64,000 nt of DNA from UBA4742 sp963734965. GTDB taxonomy: Bacteria > Actinomycetota > Acidimicrobiia > Acidimicrobiales > Acidimicrobilacustridaceae. Made by a program: the position numbers and the translations under genes. Under the pieces are notes generated by a model, which was not told the DNA's origin, ran no database searches, and saw only the letters and a program-made list of their open reading frames with translations. Location of the stretch: assembly GCA_963734965.1 (NCBI GenBank), contig CAVTJK010000003.1, positions 744,001 to 808,000 of the forward strand, given 5' to 3'. Each line of letters starts with the position of its first letter. Position 1 is the stretch's first letter. Shown here one piece after another: positions 25,308-33,380 of the stretch.

Positions 25308-27572
25308 ATGATCCGACGAAGCGATCGTGAGCAGTGGGAGCTCCCCCGACCTCGCGCCGGCGCGCCGAACGTCGTCGTCGTCCTCCTCGACGACCTCGGC
25401 TTCGCCCAGCTCGGCTGCTTCGGCTCGGACATCGCCACACCGCACATCGACGCGCTCGCCGCGGGCGGGCTCCGGTACAACCGCTTCCACGTCACGGCGC
25501 TGTGCTCACCCACGCGGGCGAGCCTGCTGACCGGCCGCAACCACCATGCGGTCGGGGTCGGGTTCCTGGTCGATCTCCCGACCGCCGATCCCGGCTACAG
25601 CGCCCGCATCCCGAGATCGGCGGGGACGATGCCGCGCGTCCTGCGCGACGCCGGCTACAACACCATGGCCGTCGGCAAGTGGCACCTGGCGCCGCGGGGG
25701 GAGCGGACGCCGGCCGGTCCGTTCGACCGCTGGCCCCTCGGGCTGGGCTTCGAGCGCTACTACGGCTTCCTCCGCGGCGACGCCAACCACTGGGCGCCGC
25801 CGCTCGTGTGCGACAACCACTACGTCGATCCGCCCCGGAATGCTGGTGACGGCTATCACCTGACCGAGGACCTCGTCGACCAGGCCATCGCCATGGTGGC
25901 GGACCAGAAGGTCAGCGCCCCAGATCGCCCCTTCCTGCTGTACTTCGCAACGGGGGCCATGCACGCACCCCACCATGTCGCGCCGGAGTGGATCGAGCCC
26001 TACCGGGGCCGCTTCGACGACGGATGGGAGGCGTCTCGCAACCGTGCCTTCGAACGCCAGCTCGCGTCGGGGATCGTTCCACCGGGCACGACGATGTCGG
26101 AGCGCCCGTCGTGGGTCGAGCCGTGGGACGAGCTGCCTGACGACGCCCGGTCGCTCTACGCCCGCATGCAGGAGGTCTTCGCCGGCTTCCTGACCCACAC
26201 CGACGCCCAGATCGCCCGGCTCGTGGATCACCTTCGGGACAGCGGCGAGCTCGACAACACCCTGATCATCCTGGCCTCCGACAACGGCGCCAGCGGCGAA
26301 GGCGGGGTGGTCGGCACGTTCAACGAGCACCGCTTCTCGCAGCACCTGCCCGAGACGATCGCTGACAACCTGGCCCGACTGGATGACTTCGGTGGGTTCA
26401 AGTCGTACAACCACTACGCCTGGGGCTGGGCGTGGGCCGGGAACGCGCCGCTGCGCCTCTGGAAGCGATACACCTGGTTGGGCGGCACGCGCACGCCACT
26501 GATCGTGCATTGGCCCGATGGCTTCGCGTCCCGGGGCGAGGTTCGCCACCAGATCGTCCATGTCGTCGATCTCATGCCGACCGTGCTCGACGCGTGCGGA
26601 GTCGAGGCGCCGGACGCGATCGACGGGGTGGCCCAGATGCCGATGCACGGTTCCAGCATCCGGCCCACCTTCGACGACGCGGCGTCACCGAACCCACGAG
26701 ACGTCCAGTACTTCGAGATGCTCGGGTCCCGGTCGATCATCGCCGACGGATGGAAGGCGACGACCGACCACGTGGCCCGGGGTGTCGTCGACGAGGAGCA
26801 GCTGCTCGATGGGAGCCGCGACTTCGCCACCGACACCTGGCAGCTCTTCAACCTCGACGACGACTTCGCCGAAGCGAACGACATCGCCGCCCAGCACCCC
26901 GACCGGCTCGCCCGGCTCCAGGAGCAGTGGACCGTCGAAGCCGAGCGCAACCAGGTGCTCCCGCTCGCCGACGACTTGATCCAGCGCGCCGGGAACATGC
27001 TGCCGTTCCCCAACCCACCCCGGCCCCGAACGGTGCTGCGACCGGTGGGCAACCCGGTGATCGACGAAGCGCTGCCGATGATGTTCGACGGCTTCGTGCT
27101 CACCGCCGACGTCGAGGTGCCCTCGACGGGTGGCGAGGGTGTGCTCTGCGAGATCGGCGACTGGACCAGCGGCTTCGCGTTCTATGTCCTCGGGGGACAT
27201 CTCACCGCGACGCTGAACCGGGCCACCGACGAGTTCCGGCTTCGATCTCCCGTGCCGGCGCCAAGCGGCCGTCAGTTGCTGGTGTGCCGGTTCGACCGCG
27301 GCCCAGAACCGACCTTGCACCTCGGCCACGGCGACGACCTGGTCGCCAGCATGGCCCTGCCAGGGGGCATCCCGTTCACGTGGCAGCACGGCGGGACCGC
27401 CCTCACGCTGGCCCACTCTCGGCCGTTCCCCGTCACCGACGACTACGCGCCGCCCTTCCCCTGGAACGGCGTGCTCCACGATCTGACCCTCGAGGTACCA
27501 GGGGCACCTGGCGCATCGCGCCCCCGCTCGGACGATGGCGAGGCGGCACGGTCGGCCCTGCACAGCGACTGA
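25308..27572 (+). CDS. arylsulfatase (type I sulfatase)
   Basis: 754 residues, long for the family because of a C-terminal beta-rich extension (about residue 590 onward). The signature LCSPTRASLLTGRN has Cys66 in C-x-P-x-R, the residue converted to formylglycine; VVVLLDDLGFAQLGCFGSD supplies the Ca2+-binding aspartates; MAVGKWHLAPRGE and ILASDNGASGEGG complete the active site. There is no signal peptide, so it may be cytoplasmic or exported otherwise. GGAGG precedes the ATG. Such long sulfatases are widespread in Actinobacteria and act on sulfate esters of unknown structure. The tRNA-Leu follows it in the opposite direction. Confidence 0.94.
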   Translation: MIRRSDREQWELPRPRAGAPNVVVVLLDDLGFAQLGCFGSDIATPHIDALAAGGLRYNRFHVTALCSPTRASLLTGRNHHAVGVGFLVDLPTADPGYSARIPRSAGTMPRVLRDAGYNTMAVGKWHLAPRGERTPAGPFDRWPLGLGFERYYGFLRGDANHWAPPLVCDNHYVDPPRNAGDGYHLTEDLVDQAIAMVADQKVSAPDRPFLLYFATGAMHAPHHVAPEWIEPYRGRFDDGWEASRNRAFERQLASGIVPPGTTMSERPSWVEPWDELPDDARSLYARMQEVFAGFLTHTDAQIARLVDHLRDSGELDNTLIILASDNGASGEGGVVGTFNEHRFSQHLPETIADNLARLDDFGGFKSYNHYAWGWAWAGNAPLRLWKRYTWLGGTRTPLIVHWPDGFASRGEVRHQIVHVVDLMPTVLDACGVEAPDAIDGVAQMPMHGSSIRPTFDDAASPNPRDVQYFEMLGSRSIIADGWKATTDHVARGVVDEEQLLDGSRDFATDTWQLFNLDDDFAEANDIAAQHPDRLARLQEQWTVEAERNQVLPLADDLIQRAGNMLPFPNPPRPRTVLRPVGNPVIDEALPMMFDGFVLTADVEVPSTGGEGVLCEIGDWTSGFAFYVLGGHLTATLNRATDEFRLRSPVPAPSGRQLLVCRFDRGPEPTLHLGHGDDLVASMALPGGIPFTWQHGGTALTLAHSRPFPVTDDYAPPFPWNGVLHDLTLEVPGAPGASRPRSDDGEAARSALHSD

Positions 27573-27576
27573 GCAG

Positions 27577-27663
27577 TGCCCGGGGCGGGAATCGAACCCA
27601 CACGCCACCATCGGTGACCGGGGGGTTTAAGCCCCCTGCGCCTGCCAGTTACGCCACCCGGGC
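27577..27663 (-). tRNA. tRNA-Leu (anticodon TAA)
   Basis: 87 nt on the minus strand. The acceptor arms GCCCGGG/CCCGGGC are fully complementary, the anticodon loop CTTAAAC lies between GGGGG and CCCCC, and a long variable arm contains the stem CACC/GGTG, as expected for a class II tRNA. The T-loop reads GGTTCGATTCC. The 3' CCA is not encoded. It lies 4 bases after the sulfatase stop, on the other strand. Confidence 0.93.
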
Positions 27664-27727
27664 CGGCATGACGAAGCGCTCCTCGCGGAACGGTGAAGGC
27701 CAGAGCGTAACCGGCCCGGTGTCGCGG

Positions 27728-29359
27728 CTAGTCCGTCAACGACGAGGTGGCGCACGACGAGGACAGCTCGGGCGCGGCGGGACCGAGGGCGAACGAGTAG
27801 CCGCCGTGGCAGGTCTTCACCGTCACGAGCCATCCGCCGTCGATCGCTTGCTTGGTCACGTCGGACAGGCCCTGGCCGCCGATCTTGGGCAGTCCGTGGC
27901 CGCGGTCGGGCACCCACACGACGAGCCGCGCGGCCGCGGCGGCGGTGCTGGCATCACCGGTCAGCGACATCGCACCCGTGGCCGGGTCGCTGTTCAGCGA
28001 CGTCAATCGACCCGGCGCGCTCCGCGGATAGGCCCGGCTGAGGATGGGCAGCCACTCGGGCACCGGTCCCAGGTCCTTGTCGCCGGGGCAGCCGTTGTTG
28101 TTGAACTCGACGATCACCTTGGCCGGCTCGCCGTTGCGCTGGCCGACCGAGTGGGGGTCGCCGCAGGCCTGCTTCCACTGCCACCACGTGCCCCCGACGC
28201 AGGTACTTGTCCTGGGCGGCGGCGAACTGGGCGACGGCCGGCGCGTCGGTCGGCTCCGTTCCCGAACCAACCGAACTCGCCGGGCCAGAACGTCGTGCCG
28301 TAGGACGCGGCGGCGGCCGCCTCGTCGGCGAAGCCCTGCTCGATCGTCCCGCTGTCGATCGACCCGTGGTAGTTGTGCGGGGCGAACACCATGTTGGGGT
28401 CGCTGACGGTCGACGCCGGCGGGAGTGACGACGGGGTGGGGAAGAGCACGACCGGCTCGAAGAAGACGATGTGGCTGAAGCCGCCGCCGGCCTTCTCTGC
28501 GTCGCGGATGGCGGTGACGGTCTTCTGGTAGAACGCGCCGAGCCGTTGCCCGCCGGTGTCCTGGTCGGTGCCCCAGTTCGGCTCGTTGAGCAGGTCGTAG
28601 CCGGCCACGGCGGGATCGCCGGCGAACGACTTGGCCACCGCCGCCCACGTCTTGACCAGCTCGGTCTGGATGCCGTCGGTGTCGGCGTAGAAGTGGTCGA
28701 AGGCGTGCATCACCGCGGGCGCCAGCTCGCGCACACCGGCCGCCGCGCAGGTGTCGGCGCCGTCGGTGATCGTCGCCCACTCGGGGGCGCCGTCCCATCC
28801 GATGCCGGGCTTGGACCCAGTCGGACAGGTGACGTCGGCGGGGCTGGCCACGAACTTGCCCCAGGCGTCCTGGTGCATGTCGATCACCGAGTAGATGCCG
28901 TGGCCGGCCGCGTCGGCCACCGCGGCGTGGATCTTGGCGATGTAGCCCTGGTCGATCTTGCCCTTGGTCGGCTCGAGCCTCGACCAGCTGATCAGCAGAC
29001 GCACGACGTTCGATGCCGTCGCTCTGCATCGTGGCCCAGTCCTCGTCGGTGACCGCGATCGTGGTCGTGTACTTGGGGTTGGCCTGGAAGTAGTCACCCA
29101 GCGAGTTGACGTTCACGCCGCGCAGCAGCACCTGGCCGCCCTGGTCGTCGACGATGCGGGCGTTGGTCCCCCGCACGGCGTGCAGCCGCCGCAGCGCCGC
29201 CGCCCCGGTCGAACCGGCCGCCGTGCTGGTCGTCGCGCCGCCCTGGTCGCCGGCCTTGGACGAGCCGCCGCAGGCGGTCACGACCAAGGCCATGGCCACG
29301 CCCAGCACCAGCAGGCTCCGGGGCCGGAGCCATGCGACAGATATGCGATCTTGTTTCAT
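27728..29359 (-). CDS. GH5 glycoside hydrolase lipoprotein, endoglycoceramidase-like; frameshifts
   Basis: The N-terminus is a lipoprotein signal (SLLVLGVAMALVVTACGGSS; lipobox Cys after VVTA). The catalytic barrel has LRGVNVNSLGDYFQ, VVRLLISWSRLEPTKGKID, IDMHQDAWGKF, AGYDLLNEPNWGTD (acid/base Glu in NEP) and FWPGEFGWFG (nucleophile Glu), then WWQWKQACGDPHSVG and a beta C-terminal domain. The layout resembles GH5 cellulases and endoglycoceramidases that cut glycans from lipids outside the cell. One-base shifts occur near 29007, 28258 and 28200; the first two are repaired by removing one G. It follows the dioxygenase gene by 39 nt on the same strand. Confidence 0.85.
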   Translation of the reverse strand: MKQDRISVAWLRPRSLLVLGVAMALVVTACGGSSKAGDQGGATTSTAAGSTGAAALRRLHAVRGTNARIVDDQGGQVLLRGVNVNSLGDYFQANPKYTTTIAVTDEDWATMQSDGIERRASADQLVEARADQGQDRPGLHRQDPRRGGRRGRPRHLLGDRHAPGRLGQVRGQPRRRHLSDWVQARHRMGRRPRVGDDHRRRRHLRGGRCARAGARGDARLRPLLRRHRRHPDRAGQDVGGGGQVVRRRSRRGRLRPAQRAELGHRPGHRRATARRVLPEDRHRHPRRREGRRRLQPHRLLRAGRALPHPVVTPAGVDRQRPQHGVRPAQLPRVDRQRDDRAGLRRRGGRRRVLRHDVLARRVRLVRERSRPTRRPSPSSPPPRTSTCVGGTWWQWKQACGDPHSVGQRNGEPAKVIVEFNNNGCPGDKDLGPVPEWLPILSRAYPRSAPGRLTSLNSDPATGAMSLTGDASTAAAAARLVVWVPDRGHGLPKIGGQGLSDVTKQAIDGGWLVTVKTCHGGYSFALGPAAPELSSSCATSSLTD

Positions 29360-29398
29360 CGGTCGGAAACCCTAAGCCATCGGCCCGCTCCGGCTCGG

Positions 29399-30292
29399 TC
29401 AGGCCTGGTCAGCGAAGCGGGTGGTGATGACCCGGCCGTCGCGATCGGCCTGGCTCGCCGCCAGGTCGGCCACCACGAAGGCTCGCTGCAGCCACCGGTC
29501 GGTGCCGTCGAATCGAGCCGGGAACCGCGACCGACCGTGGACGGCGACGGCGTTGTCGATGATCAGGAGGTCACCGGCGTCGAGCGTGACGGCGCGATGC
29601 GCATCGCGCACCACGCCGCGCACCGCGGCGAGGGCGGCCGTGGCCCCCTCGTCGACGCCGACCATGAGATCGGCGTCGAAGGTGAAGGTCGGCCGATCGG
29701 GAGGTCCGCTCAGCACCGGCATGGGATCGCCGAGCGGCGGTCGTGCGCCCAGGCCCGAGCCCGCGCCGGGTGTCGTCGCCGTCCGGAACGACTCGTCGAC
29801 GCCGATGCGAAATCGAGGCTGGCCCAGGATGTGGCGGACACGAGCAGCCAACCGATCCAGCACCTCGGTGACTGAGCACAGCAGGGTCTGGGCCTGCGGG
29901 TCGCCGCGCAGGCAGAGCAGCAGCAGGTAGCGCGGCTTGTGGGGATGGAACGCGGTCTCGGTGTGGAACTCGAGGTCGACGCCTGAGGAGGTCGACGTCT
30001 GTCGTGTGGCGTCGCCGAGAGTCGGCAGCAGGTTCTGCACGATGTCGCCGCCGTGCTCGGGTGCGTAGCCGACCGGCTGGCCCAGCCGGCGAGCCACGGT
30101 GAGCAGGACCAGCTCGCTGACCTGGTCCTTGCCGGCCGGCGTGACGGGCGAGCTCGGCGTGGACGGCACCTCGCCGATGGGCAGGTCGCGCAGCAGCAGG
30201 GCGCCGGTCGGGTGGCCCTCGTCGACGAAGTCGCACAGCGCGTCGTGCACGGGCGCCGAAAGCAGTCGGCCGGCACGGGCCGCCGCTCCCAT
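29399..30292 (-). CDS. Fe(II)/2-oxoglutarate dioxygenase, AsnO/VioC-like amino-acid hydroxylase
   Basis: 297 residues from the ATG at 30292. The iron-binding motif is H-x-E (His110, Glu112 in EFHTETAFHPHKPRYLLLLCLRGD) and the distal His is His252 in NAVAVHGRSRF with Arg following. H-x-E where most have H-x-D, and the TAFHPHKP context, are typical of clavaminate synthase-like enzymes such as AsnO and VioC, which hydroxylate free amino acids at the beta carbon. The true start may be upstream: the in-frame region is broken near 30305, and MNVPC from 30405 could be the N-terminus after a one-base repair. It is divergent from a threonine aldolase gene. Confidence 0.85.
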   Translation of the reverse strand: MGAAARAGRLLSAPVHDALCDFVDEGHPTGALLLRDLPIGEVPSTPSSPVTPAGKDQVSELVLLTVARRLGQPVGYAPEHGGDIVQNLLPTLGDATRQTSTSSGVDLEFHTETAFHPHKPRYLLLLCLRGDPQAQTLLCSVTEVLDRLAARVRHILGQPRFRIGVDESFRTATTPGAGSGLGARPPLGDPMPVLSGPPDRPTFTFDADLMVGVDEGATAALAAVRGVVRDAHRAVTLDAGDLLIIDNAVAVHGRSRFPARFDGTDRWLQRAFVVADLAASQADRDGRVITTRFADQA

Positions 30293-30421
30293 GAACCTCG
30301 ACGAGGCCAGGGGCGCGGGGCGGGCATGAGCCCCAGCAGGGCATCGTCATGGTGGTTGTCGATCGTCGGCGATCGTGGCGATGGAAGCGTGCATGGAACG
30401 TTCATTCTATGCGAGCCACGA

Positions 30422-30441
30422 TCTGAAACGAACATTTCAGA
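30422..30441. promoter_or_regulatory. 7-bp inverted repeat in divergent promoter region
   Basis: TCTGAAA (30422-30428) and TTTCAGA (30435-30441) flank CGAACA. GAACGTTC, an 8-bp palindrome, lies at 30396-30403. The region is markedly AT-richer than its surroundings and separates the dioxygenase from the threonine aldolase, so a shared operator is plausible. Confidence 0.5.
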
Positions 30442-30472
30442 CAACGGCGCAGGTCCTGGGATCGGGGCTCGG

Positions 30473-30478
30473 TATCGT
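30473..30478 (+). promoter_or_regulatory. -10 box of leaderless threonine aldolase gene
   Basis: TATCGT, 6 nt before the ATG at 30485. No Shine-Dalgarno sequence. Confidence 0.6.
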
Positions 30479-30484
30479 GCCGGG

Positions 30485-31541
30485 ATGACTCCGACCCCGC
30501 CGGCGTGCTCGTTCGCCAGCGACAACGCGTCCGGCGCCCATCCGGCCGTGCTCGACGCGCTGGTCGCGGCCAACCAGGGCCACGCCCCCGCCTACGGAGC
30601 CGACGCCTGGACGGCCCGGGCCATCGACGCCTTCCGCCAGGTGTTCGGCGCCGACGTCGAGGTCGCCTTCACGTGGGGCGGGACGGGCGCCAACGTGGTC
30701 GGGCTGCAGTGCCTGCTGGCGCCGTATGAGGCCGTGATCTGCCCCGACACCGCCCACATCCACGTCGACGAGTGCGGCGCCCCCGAACGCTTCACCGGCT
30801 CGCAAGCTGATCGACGTGCCCACGCCCGACGGCAAGCTCCGACCCGACGACGTCACCGCCCAGCTCCACCTGCTCGGCGACATGCACCACGTCCAGCCCA
30901 AGGTCGTGTCGATCACGCAGTCGACCGAGCAGGGCACGCTCTATCAGCCCGACGAGATCGCGGCCCTGGCCGAGGTCGCGCACGGCCATGGCCTGCGCCT
31001 GCATCTCGACGGGGCGCGCATCGCCAACGCGGCCGCTGCCCTGGGCGGCGATCTGCGCTCGTTCACGGTCGACGCCGGCGTCGACGTCCTCACCTTCGGC
31101 GGGACCAAGAACGGCATGGTGTACGGCGAGGCCGTCGTGTTCCTCGATCCTGATCTGGCCCGGGCGGCTCCGTTCGTGCGCAAGCAGGCCGGGCAGCTCC
31201 CGTCCAAGATGCGCTTCGTCGCCGCCCAGTTCGAGGCCTTGTTGGCCGACGACCTGTGGTTGGCCAACGCCGCGCACGCCAACGAGATGAGCCAGCGCCT
31301 GGCCAAGTTGGTCGATCCCATCCCCGGCGTCGAGATCACCCGCCCGCCCGAGGTCAACTCGGTGTTCGCCCTCGTGCCCCCTGGCGCGCTGGCCGCGCTG
31401 CAGGCATGGTCGCTCTTCTACGTCTGGGATGAGGCGACGACCGAGGTGCGCTGGATGACCAGCTTCGACACCACCCCCGACGACGTCGAGCGCTTCGCGG
31501 CCGGCGTCGCGTCACTCGTCGACGAGCACACCGGCGTCTGA
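30485..31541 (+). CDS. threonine aldolase / beta-eliminating lyase family, one frameshift
   Basis: About 351 residues after repair. It starts MTPTPPACSFASDNASGAHPAVLDAL, with FTWGGTGANVVGLQCLL (PLP phosphate loop) and HIHVDECGAPERFTGS. Near 30808 one extra C breaks the frame, and KLIDVPTPDGKLRPDD, VSITQSTEQGTLYQPDEIAALAEVAHGHGLRLHLDGARIANAA (Asp of HLDGAR contacts PLP) and LTFGGTKNGMVYGEAVVFL (Schiff-base Lys) follow. It cleaves beta-hydroxy-alpha-amino acids to glycine and an aldehyde. It is divergent from a putative beta-hydroxylase and converges on the RpiR gene, overlapping it by 30 nt. Confidence 0.88.
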
Positions 31542-32374
31542 CCAGGCACCCTCGATCCGGTCGAGCGACTCGGTGGCGGAGGCCCGCAGGCGATCGGCCA
31601 CGCCCGCGACCATGGTGTCGAGCAGGGCCATGGCCCCGAGGTAGCTGTCGAAGGGCCCGACCCCGTTGGACGCGATGACGAAGTGCAGGTCGGCGTGACG
31701 GGCCAGCGGTGACAGCACGCTGTCGGACAGAGCGATGACCGTGGCTCGACGGGCCTCGGCGGCGACGGCGGCGTCGATCAGCCAGGCGTCATAGCGCGGC
31801 AGGTCGAGCACCACGACGGTGTCGCCGCGGCTTCATCTCGGCCAGGTCGCGGTGCACCTTCACGCTGCTCCCGCCGACCTGGATCACACCCGGGCGCAGC
31901 ATCGACAGGTTCGAGACGAACTGGCCGCCGATGCCCGTGGCCGCCTCGCCCACCAGCCCGAACACGCGGCTGGAGGGGCGGGCCAGCGCGGCCACGGCCC
32001 GGTCGAAGCGCTTGCGATCGATGCCGCCGAGGGTGGCCTGGAGGTTGTCGAGCTCGACGGGCAGGGCCCGGTCGACCAGGCCACCCGATCCTGACCGGTC
32101 GGGGGACTCGGCCTGGCGGATGCGGGCCGTGGCCGGCCGCAGCTGCCGGGCCAGGTCCCGCTGCACGCTCAGCTGCAGCGACGAGAACCCGTCGAAGCCG
32201 AGCTTGGTCGCCAGGCGGATCACCGACGCCCCACTGGTCGACGCCTGTCGGGCCAGCTCGGCCACCGTCCCGAAGGCGACGAGCTGCGGTTGCTCGAGCA
32301 CCACCGCCGCGCACGCGGCGTTCGGTCGCCGTGAGCCGGTCCTGATGCTGCTCGATCAAGTCGCCGACATCCAC
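31512..32374 (-). CDS. MurR/RpiR-family regulator with SIS domain, two frameshifts
   Basis: The GTG start at 32374 begins VDVGDLIEQHQDRLTAT; after a one-base shift near 32312 it reads AAVVLEQPQLVAFGTVAELARQASTSGASVIRLATKLGFDGFSSLQLSVQRDL, the RpiR helix-turn-helix. The SIS domain follows (SSRVFGLVGEAATGIGGQFVSNLSML, then after a second shift near 31835 VVVLDLPRYDAWLIDAAVAAEARRATVIALSDSVLSPLARHAD). RpiR proteins sense phosphosugars and control carbohydrate genes. GACTAT lies 7 nt before the GTG, a possible leaderless promoter shared back-to-back with the LLM gene. It could control either neighbour. Confidence 0.85.
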
Positions 32375-32444
32375 GCACGCGATAGTCACACAACTGGCCC
32401 TCGAGCAGGCCAACCTCGCCCCGGTGGCGCCGGTGCACTCCAGG

Positions 32445-32450
32445 TATGGT
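32445..32450 (+). promoter_or_regulatory. -10 box of leaderless LLM oxidoreductase gene
   Basis: TATGGT, 6 nt before the ATG at 32457; it decides the start against an in-frame upstream candidate at 32424. Confidence 0.6.
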
Positions 32451-32456
32451 CCGTTC

Positions 32457-33305
32457 ATGCGATTCGCGATCAAGACCTCACCCCAGTACACGACCTGGGA
32501 GGACATGCTCGCCGTGTGGTGCGAGGCCGATCAGATCAGCCTGTTCGAGTCGGGCTGGACCTTCGACCACTTCTATCCGATCTTCACGGCCGACTCGTCG
32601 GGCCCGTGCCTCGAAGGCTGGGTCACCCTCGCCGCGCTGGCCCAGGCCACCTCGCGTCTGCGCGTCGGTGTCCTCGTGACGGGCATGCCCTACCGCCATC
32701 CCGCGGTGCTGGCCAACATGGCCGCCACCCTCGATGTGGTCTCCGGCGGCCGGCTCGAGCTCGGCATCGGCGCCGGATGGAACCAGGAGGAAGCCGACGC
32801 CTACGGGATCGACATCGGCGCCAACCTGACCGAGCGCTTCGATCGCTTCGACGAGGCCTGCGAGATCCTGACCGGTTTGCTCACCCAGCCGACCACCACC
32901 TTCGCCGGGAAGCACTACTCGGTGACCGATGCCTACCTCGAGCCCAAGGGCGTGCAGAAGCCGCACCCGCCCATCTGCATCGGCGGGACCGGTCGGCGCC
33001 GTACCCTGCCCGCCGTGGCGCGGTGGGCCCAGCACTGGAACCATCCCGGCACCTCGGTCGAGGACTGGAAGGCGGCGCTCGACGTGCTCCACGAGCGCTG
33101 CGCCGACATCGGCCGGGATCCGTCCGAGATCACCACTTCGACCCACCTGCGCTACTCCCCCGACGACGGCCCCGGTGCGCTGGCGGCGTCGGCCGAGGAG
33201 TGGGCCGCCGCCGGGCTCGATCTGGGCATCATCTACCTCCCGCCGCCCCACACCCCGTCGGTGCTCGAGCCCCTCGCCCAGGCCCTGAGGCCGCTCGCCG
33301 ACTGA
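32457..33305 (+). CDS. LLM-class F420-dependent oxidoreductase
   Basis: 282 residues of the luciferase-like TIM barrel: FAIKTSPQYTTWEDMLAVWCEADQ, FDHFYPIFTADSSGPCLEGWVTLAALAQATSRLRVGVLVTG, RHPAVLANMAATLDVVSGGRLELGIGAGWNQEEADAYGI and PPICIGGTGRRRTLPAVARWA. These motifs are those of the F420 subgroup, not of bacterial luciferase. The substrate is unknown. The ATG at 32457 is set by the adjacent -10 box. The last 16 bases of the gene are duplicated 24 bp downstream (33291-33306 and 33315-33330). Confidence 0.9.
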   Translation: MRFAIKTSPQYTTWEDMLAVWCEADQISLFESGWTFDHFYPIFTADSSGPCLEGWVTLAALAQATSRLRVGVLVTGMPYRHPAVLANMAATLDVVSGGRLELGIGAGWNQEEADAYGIDIGANLTERFDRFDEACEILTGLLTQPTTTFAGKHYSVTDAYLEPKGVQKPHPPICIGGTGRRRTLPAVARWAQHWNHPGTSVEDWKAALDVLHERCADIGRDPSEITTSTHLRYSPDDGPGALAASAEEWAAAGLDLGIIYLPPPHTPSVLEPLAQALRPLAD

Positions 33306-33330
33306 GCTCTGATCCCGCTCGCCGACTGAG
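33291..33330 (+). repeat. 16-bp direct repeat over the LLM gene stop
   Basis: CCGCTCGCCGACTGAG occurs at 33291-33306, where it includes the stop codon, and again at 33315-33330. It looks like a small tandem duplication. Confidence 0.8.
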
Positions 33331-33351
33331 ATCGGACGGGGTGCTGGCTTC

Positions 33352-33373
33352 CCTACCGACTGGTCGGTAGGCT
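33352..33373 (+). promoter_or_regulatory. 9-2-9 palindromic operator overlapping a leaderless promoter
   Basis: CCTACCGAC (33352-33360) and GTCGGTAGG (33363-33371) form a perfect 20-bp palindrome. The right arm overlaps a -10 box TAGGCT (33368-33373), which is 7 nt before the desaturase ATG. Bound protein would fill the -35/-10 spacer. ACCGACnnGTCGGT cores are typical of TetR-family sites. Confidence 0.7.
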
Positions 33374-33380
33374 GGCCCGC

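Noticed and set aside
32457..33305. Bacterial luciferase and light production
   Set aside because: All four luciferase-like proteins are of the LLM oxidoreductase type, mostly the F420 subgroup, and no lux partner genes are present.
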